Shown: positions 32,901-55,914 of the stretch, piece after piece
Position numbering within the stretch: position 1 is the first letter of the stretch
Layout: every line of letters starts with the position of its first letter
Made by a program: the position numbers and the translations under genes
From: Bugulina stolonifera
Lineage: Eukaryota > Bryozoa > Gymnolaemata > Cheilostomatida > Bugulidae
Assembly: GCA_935421135.1 (NCBI GenBank)
Contig: OW285187.1
Span: 20,832,429-20,896,428, forward strand
Reading direction: 5' to 3'
Length of the DNA: 64,000 bases
The notes under the pieces: model-generated
Told to the model about the DNA's origin: nothing
Seen by the model: only the letters and a program-made list of their open reading frames with translations
Database searches by the model: none

Positions 32901-35900
32901 CAACCTATATTATGTAATTGGTTTCTAAGTATTATAGAAATATAAAGTGATTTTATAGGATGTACATCTGCTTTGGTATAACATTTACATTGCACATTTA
33001 TTTATGGTATAGCATTAGTATAGTGTAGTATAGCATAGCATAGCATAGCACAGCATAGCATAGCATAGCATAGCATAGCATAGCATAGCATAGCATAGCA
33101 TAGCATAGCATAGTATAGCATTATAACAATTAACAACCTCATACTCACGTCTTTAAGGTGCTTCAGTCTATAACTATCTAGTCTTTGCTTGCATTCAGTA
33201 GCCTCTCTGTAGTACTGAAATGTACAGCTGCACATGTAATATGTCAAATGTAACCTTATAGCACTGTAGTCATGGGCACTCAAAAGCTATTGATCATAAT
33301 TAGAAGTTGTCATCCCTTATTTTATCTTCCTCTTTTTTTCACCCTGGGTAAGACACACTTTTTCCAACTTTTGTTAGCCGAATATTTTTTTGGAAAACTA
33401 TAGGTAAAAAAGGAATGAAAGTTAAAATATGAGATGACAACTTCTAATAATGATCAATAGCTTTTGAGTGCCAATGACGATAAGTACTAATAAGGTTACA
33501 ATATTATACAGTGTTATATATATATATACATGTACTTTTATGTTGTAGGCCTACATGTCATCTCAAATTGCTAGAGGCAGATATCATTGCATGTACATAG
33601 CTTACCTTCACATACATAATATAATATTGTATAACTAATGTGCAGTTAGTAAATTAACCACAAGTTTAAACATCAAAATTATAGTTAGGTCCCAACCTGC
33701 ATTTCCTTAGGGTTCTGTATTCCTCCTTTGCCCTTTTTTCTGTGTTTGTGTAGATTTGAAGCAGCCTTTTTATAAGGGGTGAACAGTTTGACATGCTCTT
33801 TAGAGTACTTCTTTAGTTTTTCCTTAAATTGACAACAGATACCACTGGTAGGTGTAACGTTGTGATGTAAATCCTTGTACATAAACTGATTAAAATCTTT
33901 AGCAAGAATTTAGTTAGCCCCATGATTGTGGTGCTATAGTAGTGGTGCTACATGTATAGTCGTATAGCAGCAAATATGTGATAGAATTTTCACGAAAATA
34001 TTCTCTGTTCCTACCTCCATTTTATCACTATTGTCGAGTAATATGAACTCGAATGGGTTGCACAAATCTTTCTTCAGGGCTGCTATCTACAATACAATAG
34101 TAGTATATACGTACATGTCCATGCAGTGAGCATATACAGGTATGGCTATACATGTAAGTATAGAGCTATAGGTACATGTCAAGAGATCAGCATTAGGTAA
34201 TGTATACTGCTAGTTCTAGTAAGCAATCATGAAAACGTTTGAATTGTTCTAAGTTCTCCATCTGTAAACAGCTACATGCAGGTTTAAATCAGGTATCCAC
34301 AACTAAGAGCTTTTCTGTCACTCAATTATTTGACGAGCGAGAGCTGGATGCGCATGTCGACTGGTTGAATGCTACACCAGAATGTATCGGTGATTGGTTC
34401 ATATTAATGAGTGGTCAAACAGCGCTGATCTAAGGAGAGATGTCCAGCTAGTGGTCAGCATGACTGCTGTTGGTATTGTATTATGGACATCACATACTAC
34501 AATACACTACGTACAGTATAATACCCATAATGCATTTTTGTAACAGCATCCTGTAATACTTATTATCTATGCATACTGCTGTAGTTGTGTGTAATGCTAA
34601 CCAATGAATGAATTAAGTCTAAAAATATTCTGCCATAAACCACAATAATATATAAACACTTACATTTTCATCCACTTGGTTCTGTATCTCCTTATAGATT
34701 TCTGCCATTTGCATCAGAGCATGACCTGAACAAAAAATTCAGTGATTGTGGCATTTTAAATGATTGATTATGGAATTATACCAAACATGACTACTGCTTG
34801 GTTTCCACAATACCTACTAATCTAGTAGGAAAGAATGTCTACTAGGGACCTCCCTCGGCAAACAGTTCTGTGATAATATGGAAGTACTTCAATAAGTCAA
34901 GACTTGAGCCTGTAATATTATTGATGATGTATAACATCCATATCTGACCTAAAATCCTGCATGGAAGTTGTACACTCTGTAGGAGATGGCTCACTTCATG
35001 CACATGCTGAACGATTTTGTAATATTACCTGGACCATCTACTGTATAATGTAAGAGCAATAATACTTTATACCGAGTACAAACACTAGAGTTATCTTCCC
35101 CTCATACTATATTATAATGAACAGTTATCTTAGTCATAAAAATAATGTTGCACTAACGTGCAGACAAATCAAGTTACTGCGCAGTTGAATTATGGTTGCA
35201 TAACAAATACCATAAATTGAAATGATGTTTTCAATGACACTTGTACAACCTCCATTTTTATACAAAACAATTTTGAAATATTGCAATGGAACTCTAATTA
35301 TGTGTGAATCATGGTAATTGTCCCAATCATGTTATCAGATTCATATTATACTATTATCAGACACGAGTATTGTATCTGTAACTAGTGTCCAAAAATATGT
35401 TAACTCAACAATGGAAGTGTGATAAAGGTGCTAGTATAATGAGAGAATGGGTCAAAGTATAGATAATCTTGATGTGGTGAATTTGTTGAAAATTATTTGG
35501 ATACAATTTATATACCACCTGTTGGTGTGGATAAAGTAGTCCATAATAACAGGGGTGTTGGGCTGTGTGTAGGCCTACAGAGAAGTGCTTTCAATTTCAT
35601 ATATCATACTAAACAAATGAGCATAATGTGCCAGGGGCCAAGACGAGAATATAGGAGAAAAGGTTTGGTTTCCATGGTGACCAGCAATGTGTTGACTTCT
35701 CCATGTCTTTATTTATATTATACTAGGATAGTACATTGTACCTTAATACTCGAATAGGCTGTGGAGTGCTGAGCAATGACCCCGACTAAATTCATACTGG
35801 ACGTTTCTCATTGTAATTGCCTATTTGAGCAATAAATTTCCTAATTTGTTTAGCAATTCTTTGTAAGTATATAGCCTTTATATTCTATAGAAAATGCATA

Positions 35901-38900
35901 TAAAATGACTTGTAAGCATGAGATGCCTTGGAAAGTTCTAAGAAATAGCATTGTCATCAAAGGATATATCTGATGATTTATTTTGTTTTGGCAAAAATAA
36001 GATAAACGATTATATAATCACGATAAGGATTGTACTAGTAGCGTCGAGTCATGGACAACAGATAAAACAAAAATAATTACTTTACATGATTTTTAAAACG
36101 CAATTCACTTTTTGCTGCAAATTCCCACACCAACCAACCATAGACAGGCCTATTTACACGCTGCTAATATTATTTTTCTATTGTACACATGCATAATATT
36201 ACATGTATATATGCATGTACAATATACAATACAAAGTAGATGTAGCCTACCTAACCTAATGGACACAATCCCATGGGTCATGTCAGGCAAAGTTCTAGCC
36301 CTGCTAAATGGGGGACGGCCACAGTGACTCGCATGTACACTTAAGTGAGCAGAGCAAAGGTTATATAGGATTGGATGATAATGTATGGATCAGAAATAAA
36401 AACCGTGTTCTTACCGATTCCGATGACTGTACCTTCTGATTGGCTAGCTGCTTGTCCCAGAATAGTGATTGCATCATAATGAGCCTTAGCCTTCTGTGAA
36501 GTCACTGTTTGTACAAAGATAATAATGCAGTTGTAACATCACAAAATAAAATGTTGTATTTATTTATATCTGTTACTAAACATCCCAAGGGAACTTGTTA
36601 GAGGACATGTGGAACTCCGAGACATTAATCTTTGAGCCTCAACTTCAATTAGAAGTGTATCTACGTGTAAATTGTGAATGTAATTAATTATAATCTTTGT
36701 TTTTGTAAACATAATTAAAGTATTACTCATCGAATAGTTCAGTTAGGGAGAGAATTTATTAGGCTACAATAATATAATAAATGGCCATCATTTTCTGTCT
36801 GTCTTCCCTGTACCACCATATTCATCATTTGATAATACATACCGACCTGGTCTATTGCTATCTTTACCATGAAAACTAAAAGTGTTCATGTAGATAGGTC
36901 GCTTACGACTGCATTGTCTACATGTCTACAATTTAGACCTATCAAACAGTTGGCCTATCTTCAGCCCTTAGCCCCAGATCAACAACACATTCTTTCTGCT
37001 TGCTCCAACATAACATTCATCAAAATACCAGTGTATCTGAGCATTGCAATGAAAAATAAATGAACATGTAGGCCCACACACTGTTGAATGCTAGCCGATG
37101 CCGGACACAATGTTTATCAAGGCAAGTATTATCGAAATTTTCGAATTGTGTCTCTCAATCTTCTTTCTTTCCTACTCTAATCACATTTGTTTTGGACTTT
37201 TTGCATTATTTGCAATCTAATATCAGGTGTAGACTCACATGTGTATGGCCATTCATACAGAGTCACAGATTGAGAGAGAATAGACTATTGTTTTGTAGCT
37301 GGTGACAAGAAATGAGGGAGGCCAAGGCAGAGATAGAGAGACACCTAAGACCTAAGAAGGTATGGTCTAATCAGGTTGACAGCATATACGATGCTACTCT
37401 CTGACTGAGTTAGAGAGCCTACAGGATGACCACCCAAACAGGATTATGGTCGCATAGGTACGAAACCTACGATAGACTACTATATATTTTGTAGCATTTT
37501 AGGAGTAGTTTACCAAAAGTAAACAATCTCTGGTGTGGGTTTTAGTTGTGATGAGTTGATGAGTAATAATGATAATGATAAATACATGATTAACCTGACT
37601 AATCTGTTAAACTGAGTCTATGGTAAGTATAGGCAGATCTAACTAGTCCATTATACTACTTGTCCTTAAAACTTCATGGTTCATGTCTCACCAATATATA
37701 CATTCAGTGTTTGTTTATTGGAACATTTCCTTTTCCTGTGAATCACCATAATCTGAAGGATTTACATGTCTAATATCTATCTGTATGTACATGTAGGTAG
37801 ACTTTCTTGGTAGTGTGCCAAGCTTACCTGAAGTTTAAACTTAAACTCCCTCCACCCACCAAGCAAGTTGCTGACTGAGTCTGATCATAATCTTTTTATA
37901 CCCTAATGGTAATGTTCGAACTCTTGAGCTAACATTATAGTACATAAAACTATACCTTCCAGCGACTTATGCAGAGCTTTTCCACTGGACCATATCGCTT
38001 TAAGACCTTGTGTAAAATTTAACTGAAGATCCTAGAAATAAAAACAAAAACAATTATGATGTGCCAAAAAACCATCTGCTTGTCCACAGGAAGAGGGATT
38101 GTGTGATATACCTACTGGTAATCATCAACTGAATCATGTTTACTTGTACAGTCACAAGCATTTCCTACTTGATGAACACTCCTATACGTTTCTATGAGTT
38201 AGATGGCTGGTTGGTTAATCATGATCCCACTGACAGTACTATGTTATTATATTATATACAACCACCTGTACATTAAACAATTTTATGCAGTAAATATTGT
38301 TATTAATACTCTGGGGTTATGTAAACTGAAACTTGCAATCTGCTATTGATTTCTTTAGTTCAACAAACAAAGTGCAAGAATTAATTCCCTTGAGCTAGAA
38401 AATATCAAAGAATGATAATATAATTGTCTCAACGCACACAATTCCCTGCTCTAGAATCGCAGACTGGGAAAAAGAGACATCAATGGTATAAAGAAAAATG
38501 ACGTATTGTAAACTTACAGTACGTTACAAGTATTATTTTGTAGTATTTTTTAAAAAGTGAACAAATTGAAAAATGGTACATGTAGCTTAGTAAATTGTAG
38601 AATTATGAGGTACATATAATTTGTTGCAAGGATTTTTTTCTGAGCAGTCAGGGGCTCAGTTCCACATCATATCTTATCTGTGGAAATAGCTCAGATGTAG
38701 AACCAGTTTCTGACTGCTCAGAAAAAACTCTTTTCAACAAAAACATATCTTATATAAAAAGTATGACCAACCAGAATTATATATTACAATTGCATGTACA
38801 GATCATATACAAGTAGTCACACGATTAATGTTATACAAAAATAGACATAATACACATTGTATATAAAATAGATATGAGTAAAGCAAGTAGTACTGCATAC

Positions 38901-39240
38901 ATATTGTATGAACCTGCAGGTGGTTGTTGGACATGGGTAGAGTCACGGACACTAACCAGTTTTACAAACTGATGCCTTGAATGTTAGAGCTTTTCTTGAT
39001 ATCCTCTCATAGATTACATGCATGTAGTCTTGTACACTTATAAGACTATCAAACACTTGTTCCATTGATAGGAGTGCAAATGTTTTGTTAACAAAACAAA
39101 AAAATCAAAATGGGAGAAAATACAGAGGCTTATATAAGGTGGAGGTTGACCATTAGAGAATAGAGACAGACACTAACCTTGTAGACTGTAGTGGTAATCT
39201 GATGAGCCTTCTCTCCTTTATCTAGTTCCTGTAGATCCAT
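26946..39240 (-). CDS. BAIAP2: IRSp53/BAIAP2-like I-BAR (IMD) and SH3 protein
   Basis: About 15 exons, starting MDLQELDKGEKAHQI (39178-39240). The I-BAR domain continues through LNFTQGLKAIWSSGKALHKS (37956-38031), HYDAITILGQAASQSEG (about 36411-36507), LMQMAEIYKEIQNQVDE (about 34667), KEKLKKYSKEHVKLF (about 33700-33880), YREATECKQRLDSYRLKH (about 33149) and FEEKTCYLYAFERLVTIAK (about 32540-32620). The SH3 domain is split: KVIALYNHEGDGDNQLTF and KRDGWHYGQNTRTK (about 30655-30860), then YGWFPISFTESV (about 30135-30216). A Gln-rich exon (about 28405-28700) and a tail with several PPPPP runs (26946-27350) follow. IRSp53 proteins bend membranes outward at filopodia and recruit actin regulators through SH3. 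Polyproline runs would suit profilin, Ena/VASP or SH3 partners. Family membership is firm; which vertebrate paralogue it matches cannot be told. The start is the first ATG in frame. Confidence 0.9.
28216..28314. mobile_element. Palindromic MITE, family 1, short copy
   Basis: Begins ATGGGCACTAATAAGCTATT and ends in the complement GTGCCCAT, with inner AAGTTGTCCTCTC and GAGAGAAGACAACTT arms meeting almost without a loop. It shares termini with 25414-25567 and lies in an intron of the I-BAR gene. Confidence 0.82.
30896..31082 (+). mobile_element. Palindromic element with tRNA-like core, family 2
   Basis: Near-perfect terminal inverted repeats of about 65 bases: AATGTATTTTTAGCAAGG at the left and its complement at the right, including GAGCAGTCAGAGACTTG. 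The centre (about 30960-31015) reads like half of a tRNA: GGCGATTAGGTGCCGTAGAG followed by a B-box-like GGTTCAAACCCC. A decayed copy lies at 7095-7225, and a copy lacking the core at 38621-38740. No coding capacity. Confidence 0.82.
31690..32100 (-). promoter_or_regulatory. Candidate internal promoter in the I-BAR gene
   Basis: This intronic stretch is locally richer in G+C and CpG than its surroundings (for example TTCCCGCCGCCATCC near 31775 and GGCGCCATGGC near 32021). Two oppositely oriented CCAAT boxes flank GGTCCGCGG near 32050-32070. It lies just upstream, on the gene strand, of the exons encoding the linker, SH3 and proline-rich tail, and just downstream of the last I-BAR exon (about 32225-32328). 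A shorter transcript starting here is an inference. Confidence 0.3.
33018..33122. repeat. TAGCA pentanucleotide microsatellite
   Basis: About 20 copies of TAGCA, with a few CAGCA and TAGTA variants, in an intron about 25 bases from the exon encoding YREATECKQRL. Open frames over it are artefacts of the repeat. Confidence 0.93.
33269..33478. mobile_element. Palindromic MITE, family 1, long copy
   Basis: The left end GTCATGGGCACTCAAAAGC and the right end are complementary over about 50 bases, with inner arms AGAAGTTGTCATC and GATGACAACTTCT. The centre of about 100 bases is longer than in the other two copies. It lies in an I-BAR gene intron. Confidence 0.82.
38621..38740. mobile_element. Palindromic element, family 2, copy without tRNA-like core
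   Basis: The arms TTTTTTCTGAGCAGTCAG and CTGACTGCTCAGAAAAAA sit inside outer GTTGCAAGG/TTTTCAAC-type ends. The interior lacks the B-box segment seen at 30896-31082. It lies in intron 1 of the I-BAR gene. Confidence 0.72.
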
Positions 39241-40832
39241 AACTCTGTTTAATAAACTAGTACTAACTACACCAGGTGTCACAGTTTACCATTATAATTA
39301 TATGCAAGAGTTAGAATGAATATCAGTTGCCAACATACCATGCACAAGTGAACGTTATGCACAGTAATCAGTGCGTTAAGCTATGTATGCATTGTGTGAC
39401 GTCAACTCATAAATTATAAGCCACTGATGAGAATGAGCATAGATTGGTGTATTGGAGTGTTGGTCGTATATTGGTTCACTGAACAGCAAATACAACAATC
39501 AACTGTAGAGAATTTATTAATAGTATAATTGTATAATGTTGTCTGATATCTGAAGTGAAGTGGCATGCCACTGTACACTGTAACTGTATTATACAGTGCA
39601 AGTGTACATTATTATTATTGCTGTCAGTGAGGTATATTATATTATTTATATATATTATACTAACAATAATGCACCTCCCTTATACATGTAGGTACTCTAC
39701 CTATAAAGAGGGGTACAGGCCACAGGGATAAATAGGCAAAATAATCATAATTATGTATTATGCATCTTAGCATCTACATATATTTACAGTATATACAGTG
39801 CAAGCCGATTTAGTCCATCTCTTCCAATATCAGTAGGAGCCTATCCATTTATCTAGTAAGAGGTGACAAGATCATACAGGCCATATTATTGCTGATATAA
39901 AAAGTAGAACTCAATAGGGCTATTACTGTTTGCACACTTCTATGTGTAGCCCTGGCATGAAAACAGTACTATGGTCTATCAACTATAGAAACAGATCCCT
40001 CATGCATATAGATTTCAAGCGATGAATTTAGTTCTATGCATCCTGCCAAAACCGAGAACATTCAACACTGCAGGTTTTACACCTGTTTAATTATACCTCC
40101 AGGCACTACCACAAATTATTGCATCTAATAGATTAGTAGGCATTATCGAATTAATTCAAAGTTGTCCTCTCTCTGCTAGACACCAACAACTTGCCTATCG
40201 TCACTATTGGGCAGCCACTCAGCCACATGTTGGAGGGTATAGTATAACATACAGTGTTTACATTTCACTGCTCTCCTTCCTCATTGTGAACATAACAATT
40301 ACAAGTTTTTTTTATTATTTTATATAGAACAGCAGAAGTAGTATACATCGACAGACATTTAATGTGAGACAATTAAAAGCATGAACAGAATAGTGAGTAG
40401 CACATGATCATAATAGTAATCTAGATAACATTGATCAATATCAATAGACAGTACTGAGTCCAACTAGGGATGCATGCTCAACAGCTCTAGTCTGATATAC
40501 AACTGAGACAGATGCACCTAACTGCTGTGATAAATTAATTTACGTTATTTGTGCTAAGAATGTCTTCAAAATAATCATCTCTAGAATGTGAATACGCTTG
40601 ATGACTGACTACCAAAGAGATTGTTTTAATTTTTTTCAAGACTGATTTGATGAAAATACTCTCCTCTGTTATAAATATAATTGTGAAGCAATACTCTCAT
40701 CTATACATAAAAGTAACGGACTATGGTTTGATTCCTCTATCTATATTAATAACATGCTACCAAAACTACACTAGTGCAACAACAATGTTTTCTGACGAGT
40801 AGTTGAAGATGTTATTAGGTCAGTTTGGCTGA
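39241..40832. other. Intergenic region between USP7 3' end and the I-BAR gene 5' end
   Basis: About 1.6 kb between two minus-strand genes. No coding exon is seen. A half-copy of the family-1 MITE arm (AAAGTTGTCCTCTCTC) lies near 40160. The I-BAR promoter and USP7 3' UTR must be here, but I see no decisive element. Confidence 0.6.
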
Positions 40833-52189
<11,357 letters not shown>

Positions 52190-52849
52190 ATCTTTTGGCT
52201 TTTGCACCGAGTGAGTGTTGCTGTTGGACTTTTTGTGCGACTGAACTTGTCCCTTCAATGTCACTCCACCTTGCTCGGGACCACCAACAACACCAGCTTT
52301 TGAGGGTCTGCTGGGTATGCGACCAATGGCGAAGCTTTAAGCTCCAATTTCTTGGAGCACTGAAACATCAAGAGTATCAAAATTGAGGATAAATTTGATG
52401 TCCACTGTCGTCGGAAACGAGAAGTTATCAACTAGCTATCATAGTCGGTAGTATTGTCGGTGGTATTGTCATTTTGTAAATAAATATGGCGATTTCTCGA
52501 AAATTAAGTTTGCTCACAGGAATCTTGACTACTTTATTCATTTAATGCTCCTTTTTATGCAGAGAACTTATGAAAAATTTTTTTGTTGCATTTCCTACTT
52601 CAAAAATGTAAAATAAAATCTATTTGAGTAGCATGAATGAAAAAATAATCTCGACGGAAAGCTTTGCCTATTACCCAGAAAACATTGTTTGATCAATAAC
52701 AGGAAACCATTTGCAACTATATGTTGCCATTTTTGCCAGAAAATTCTTTGAGAGCGAATTCTCAAAGTCGATGTGCTGCCTGTATAAATGCTAGGGACCC
52801 ATTGACTCTGTAAAACTCCTCCTATCTTCCATGACCACTATATTGTGGA
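52190..52849. promoter_or_regulatory. Putative bidirectional promoter of USP7 and HAPSTR1
   Basis: The two start codons (USP7 at 52189 on minus, HAPSTR1 at 52850 on plus) are divergent and only 660 bases apart, so both transcription starts probably fall here. An AAATATGGCGATTT sequence near 52483 resembles a YY1-type site and also contains an ATG opening a 19-codon upstream frame. No TATA box was assigned. Confidence 0.5.
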
Positions 52850-55120
52850 ATGGAACCCCATTTTAACGTTAATGATGGCTTAGCAGGTGGCTCCCATCCT
52901 CATCCTGTGGCCATGTCTTGTGGTTGGAATCGGTCGCCATGGGAAGACCAAGTAATTGAAGAAGTTTCAAATGATCGTGATGTACTTGAACAACAATCTA
53001 AGATAGAACAAGAGGCATGCACTCAACATTTATGGGTGTCATTTCAAAACTCTGCTTCAGCTGTCACCAACCTATATAAAGGTTAGATTTGAATGATTAT
53101 GATGTGATCATCATCATGATTGATATGACTTGATAACCTACCTCATCTCATAAGTTAAGATAAAGATTAGATAACATTACTACTAGGCCTACGGTACATA
53201 AGATAATACAACTATTTAAATAATGTAATGTAATTAGGATAATGATGAAAATCTGGTGTTTAAAACGTTTCGTAGACAGAGTAATATATATTGAATCAAA
53301 ATTTGATTATGTTATCCTTCAGTTGACACATGCAGAGATTACTGCTATGAAATAAACACAACAATTCAAATAGGCCTATGAGTGTTTTTAAATAAAGTAA
53401 TACTTTCCTTCAGCTTCCTTACGCCTTTAATCAGTGCCATGTTTAGTTATTAGTTGAGGTTTTTTGCTATTAAAAATCTTGCTGAGCGTTCCTGACACAA
53501 CTGCTTATTTTTTGAAAAGGCATAGTCTCATTATTATTTAATCATGCACAGTTTCACAAACATAAGAGAACACACCCAAATAGAATCCTAAACTGAAAGG
53601 CGAAAAAAGGCCAGACTAAAACTGTTCCATCGTTGTATTACTGAGGGGATTGAACCACCTTTCGATTACAATTACCTCAATAAGTATAATACGAGACAAT
53701 GCCAAAACACCTACACACCATACATAAAAACGAATCAATTTTATTACTCCTTCTGGCCAAAAACCATAAGTGATATGCGTCTTGAGAGCTGATAAATAGT
53801 TCTTTTTTTCTTTTCTTTTTTGTTGTTGTATGACATGATAAATAATAAAAAAATATATAAATACCATTCTAAAGCACATATAAAAAATACAAAAAAAAAT
53901 ATTCAACATTATAAATTATATATAAAAGGGAATAAAAGTTAAAAGTTATCGAAAAAGAGAGAAAGAGGAAAAAAAACATCCATATTGTGTTCCCACATCT
54001 CTTCCGTTTCCTGACGGTCTCAGTGGGAAAATTTAAAGAAAAAAAAAATCATCCATTAGATATTCCCATAGTTATCGTAGTCTAAAAATGCAAGCTGATC
54101 GTCACTGGTTTAGATTTAGCTTAGGTCCTACAATGAATAGGGCTGCATAGTTCTAATGCCTATACAGTGGCTTTTTATCATGTGGACTGCTTGCTGTTGC
54201 TGAGCTATTATCAAAGGTACCTTATTCTCAATTTTCTAGATTGTTTGCAAGAGGAAAATTGTTGGTTCCCTTTTCAGAGTGCTGCTGGTGCTGTAACCGT
54301 TTTATATAAAGGTATGTTTAGTGTTATTTATTAAATTACTTGGTTTCAAACAACACTAACTCAAATGTCAAGTTTTTTCTGGAGCCTGGGACCATTTATG
54401 GGAGGATAATTTATGAATAACTGCTTGTTGCTAACATTGACATATTGTGCCAAAAACTTGTTTGGTCATTTAAGATGCTATTGATGTCCAAAAGAAAGCA
54501 TATGAAAGAGGTTTGCAGATTGGATATAACAAAAAAATTAGAGACATATTGACTTGGACAAAAAAGAAGCGCCGGAATATACGGCGGGAGGAACTTGTTG
54601 CGTTCATCTGTGGTAAACCAGCTCCTGTTAAAACACAGAGACATTCTCCTCCGCGTAGTAGGATTGGTTCTCGATCACACTCAGATCGAGGATCTCCTAT
54701 GAGCTCAACTCCTAGAGAAAATGAGCCTGATCTAACACCCTTCCAAAATGCTCTTGCTCTACAAGGTTTGTATATAGCAAATCCTCCCTGATGGTTACGA
54801 TATTCTTTTCTCAGACTACTGCTAACTGTGCACTGCTTTCACATTTTGCTACACTGTGTTTAGTTGAAGGAGGTAATAATCTGTATGTTAACGATGGAGA
54901 CGGAATATTATAAAGTGTGGTATTTTTAGGTTTGAATGGTGCGATGTCAAGTGTTACCATGGGTTATTCGACTGCTGCTGCCAAGACAAAATCTGAAGAA
55001 TTAAACTGTCTGATCATGGATGGTTTAACGAGGCATAATGAATCAAGGAAACGCTCTAATGACACTCACGATATAACTGGCGACTCTCCAAATCGAAAAC
55101 GAACTAGATTTATATTGTGA
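52850..55120 (+). CDS. HAPSTR1: HAPSTR1 (C16orf72 / TAPR1), HUWE1-associated stress-response protein
   Basis: Four exons with consistent phase: 52850-53081, 54240-54311, 54475-54765 and 54930-55120, giving about 261 residues (human about 275). The N-terminus has WNRSPWEDQ and then LWVSFQNSASAVTNLYK. Exon 2 repeats this as CWFPFQSAAGAVTVLYK, the duplicated W.PFQ.AA.AV..LYK motif typical of the family. Exon 3 has GLQIGYNKKIRDILTWTKKK, RRNIRREELVAFICGK and DLTPFQNALALQG. Exon 4 ends GDSPNRKRTRFIL. In human cells the protein binds the ubiquitin ligase HUWE1 and tunes stress and p53 signalling. The TGA is at 55118-55120. The Arg-Lys C-terminus is kept and looks like a nuclear localisation signal. 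The gene is head to head with USP7, as in human. Confidence 0.93.
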
Positions 55121-55253
55121 ATAGACTTACTCATTGGTTGTAAAAATAATTTAACTTAGCATCAACGATGTTGATGCATTATGTTGCTTGTTTTCCTCAT
55201 TCTATATTAAACATATTTCAAAGATGCAGGTGCTTTTCAAAAGATGAACTACT

Positions 55254-55259
55254 AATAAA
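55254..55259 (+). terminator. Poly(A) signal candidate of HAPSTR1
   Basis: AATAAA about 135 bases after the HAPSTR1 stop codon. ATTAAA at about 55206 is a weaker alternative. Confidence 0.5.
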
Positions 55260-55444
55260 ATTGAGAAATAATTTTAGTTTGAATCTGCGTTTTCAGGTAA
55301 ATTATTTCGCTTGCTTCAACAAGTTGTAAATCGTTCTATTATACAGAGTTATTTAATATTAGCGAATTATATAGCACAAATGCCACTAGCAATGATAAAT
55401 GAAATAAATATGGCCTCGTTCTATTGAATCAAATATGAATACAG

Positions 55445-55783
55445 TTACCCTACTTGTCTATAATCATCATAAAACTTCGTATTTCTCTTGTTATAGCCCA
55501 ACAATTCTATATGAGGCTGCAGATTGATGGTATCCAAGTAAAGAATGCTATCCAACTGTAAATAAAGCAGATAACAATGGTAAAAAACTTGGAACACTTT
55601 TATATTGAATCCAGCTTTTGTTATTGCCTTAAATAAAACTCTTGAATATAAATAATTATAAACAATATTGTCCTTGTAAAGTATTGAATGAAATGGCAAG
55701 TCCAGGAAGTTTACAGTAATTTGAGTCAAACAATGTCCATCTCTATTTAATTGCATGGCCACTTCAATAATGGTAACAAGGAC
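55445..55783 (-). CDS. Unassigned open exon-like stretch, possible downstream exon
   Basis: A minus-strand open frame of about 112 codons starts right after an acceptor-like TTTTTCTAG (near 55784). It reads VLVTIIEVAMQLNRDGHCL and then TVNFLDLPFHSILYKDN, ending at 55445. The composition looks protein-like rather than AT-rich noise. It lies just past the stop of the kinesin gene on the same strand, so it could be an alternative last exon or the end of an unidentified gene whose other exons I could not find. I do not recognise it. Confidence 0.3.
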   Translation of the reverse strand, partial: VLVTIIEVAMQLNRDGHCLTQITVNFLDLPFHSILYKDNIVYNYLYSRVLFKAITKAGFNIKVFQVFYHCYLLYLQLDSILYLDTINLQPHIELLGYNKRNTKFYDDYRQVG

Positions 55784-55914
55784 CTAGAAAAATGTATTTG
55801 CAATAATTATATTGTATGTGGTAATGCTTCAACAAAACACCACTAGTAATAGGAAACTAGTGTAAGCAGTGAGTTATCTTAAACTGGTATCATCATATGA
55901 ACGAGGGCGCCCCT

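Larger units (their letters stand above)
55121..55914. other. Convergent 3' region between HAPSTR1 and the kinesin gene
   Basis: About 790 bases where two convergent genes end. HAPSTR1 poly(A) candidates are ATTAAA near 55206 and AATAAA at 55254-55259. A minus-strand open stretch at 55445-55783 is listed separately. Confidence 0.55.

Noticed and set aside
33002..33283. Minus-strand open frame with a repeating AMLCY peptide
   Set aside because: It is the TAGCA microsatellite read in frame. Only the short stretch YREATECKQRLDSYRL belongs to a real exon, that of the I-BAR gene.
35497..35757. Plus-strand 86-codon open frame
   Set aside because: It is inside a large intron of the I-BAR gene, shows no recognisable motif and has no supporting signals.
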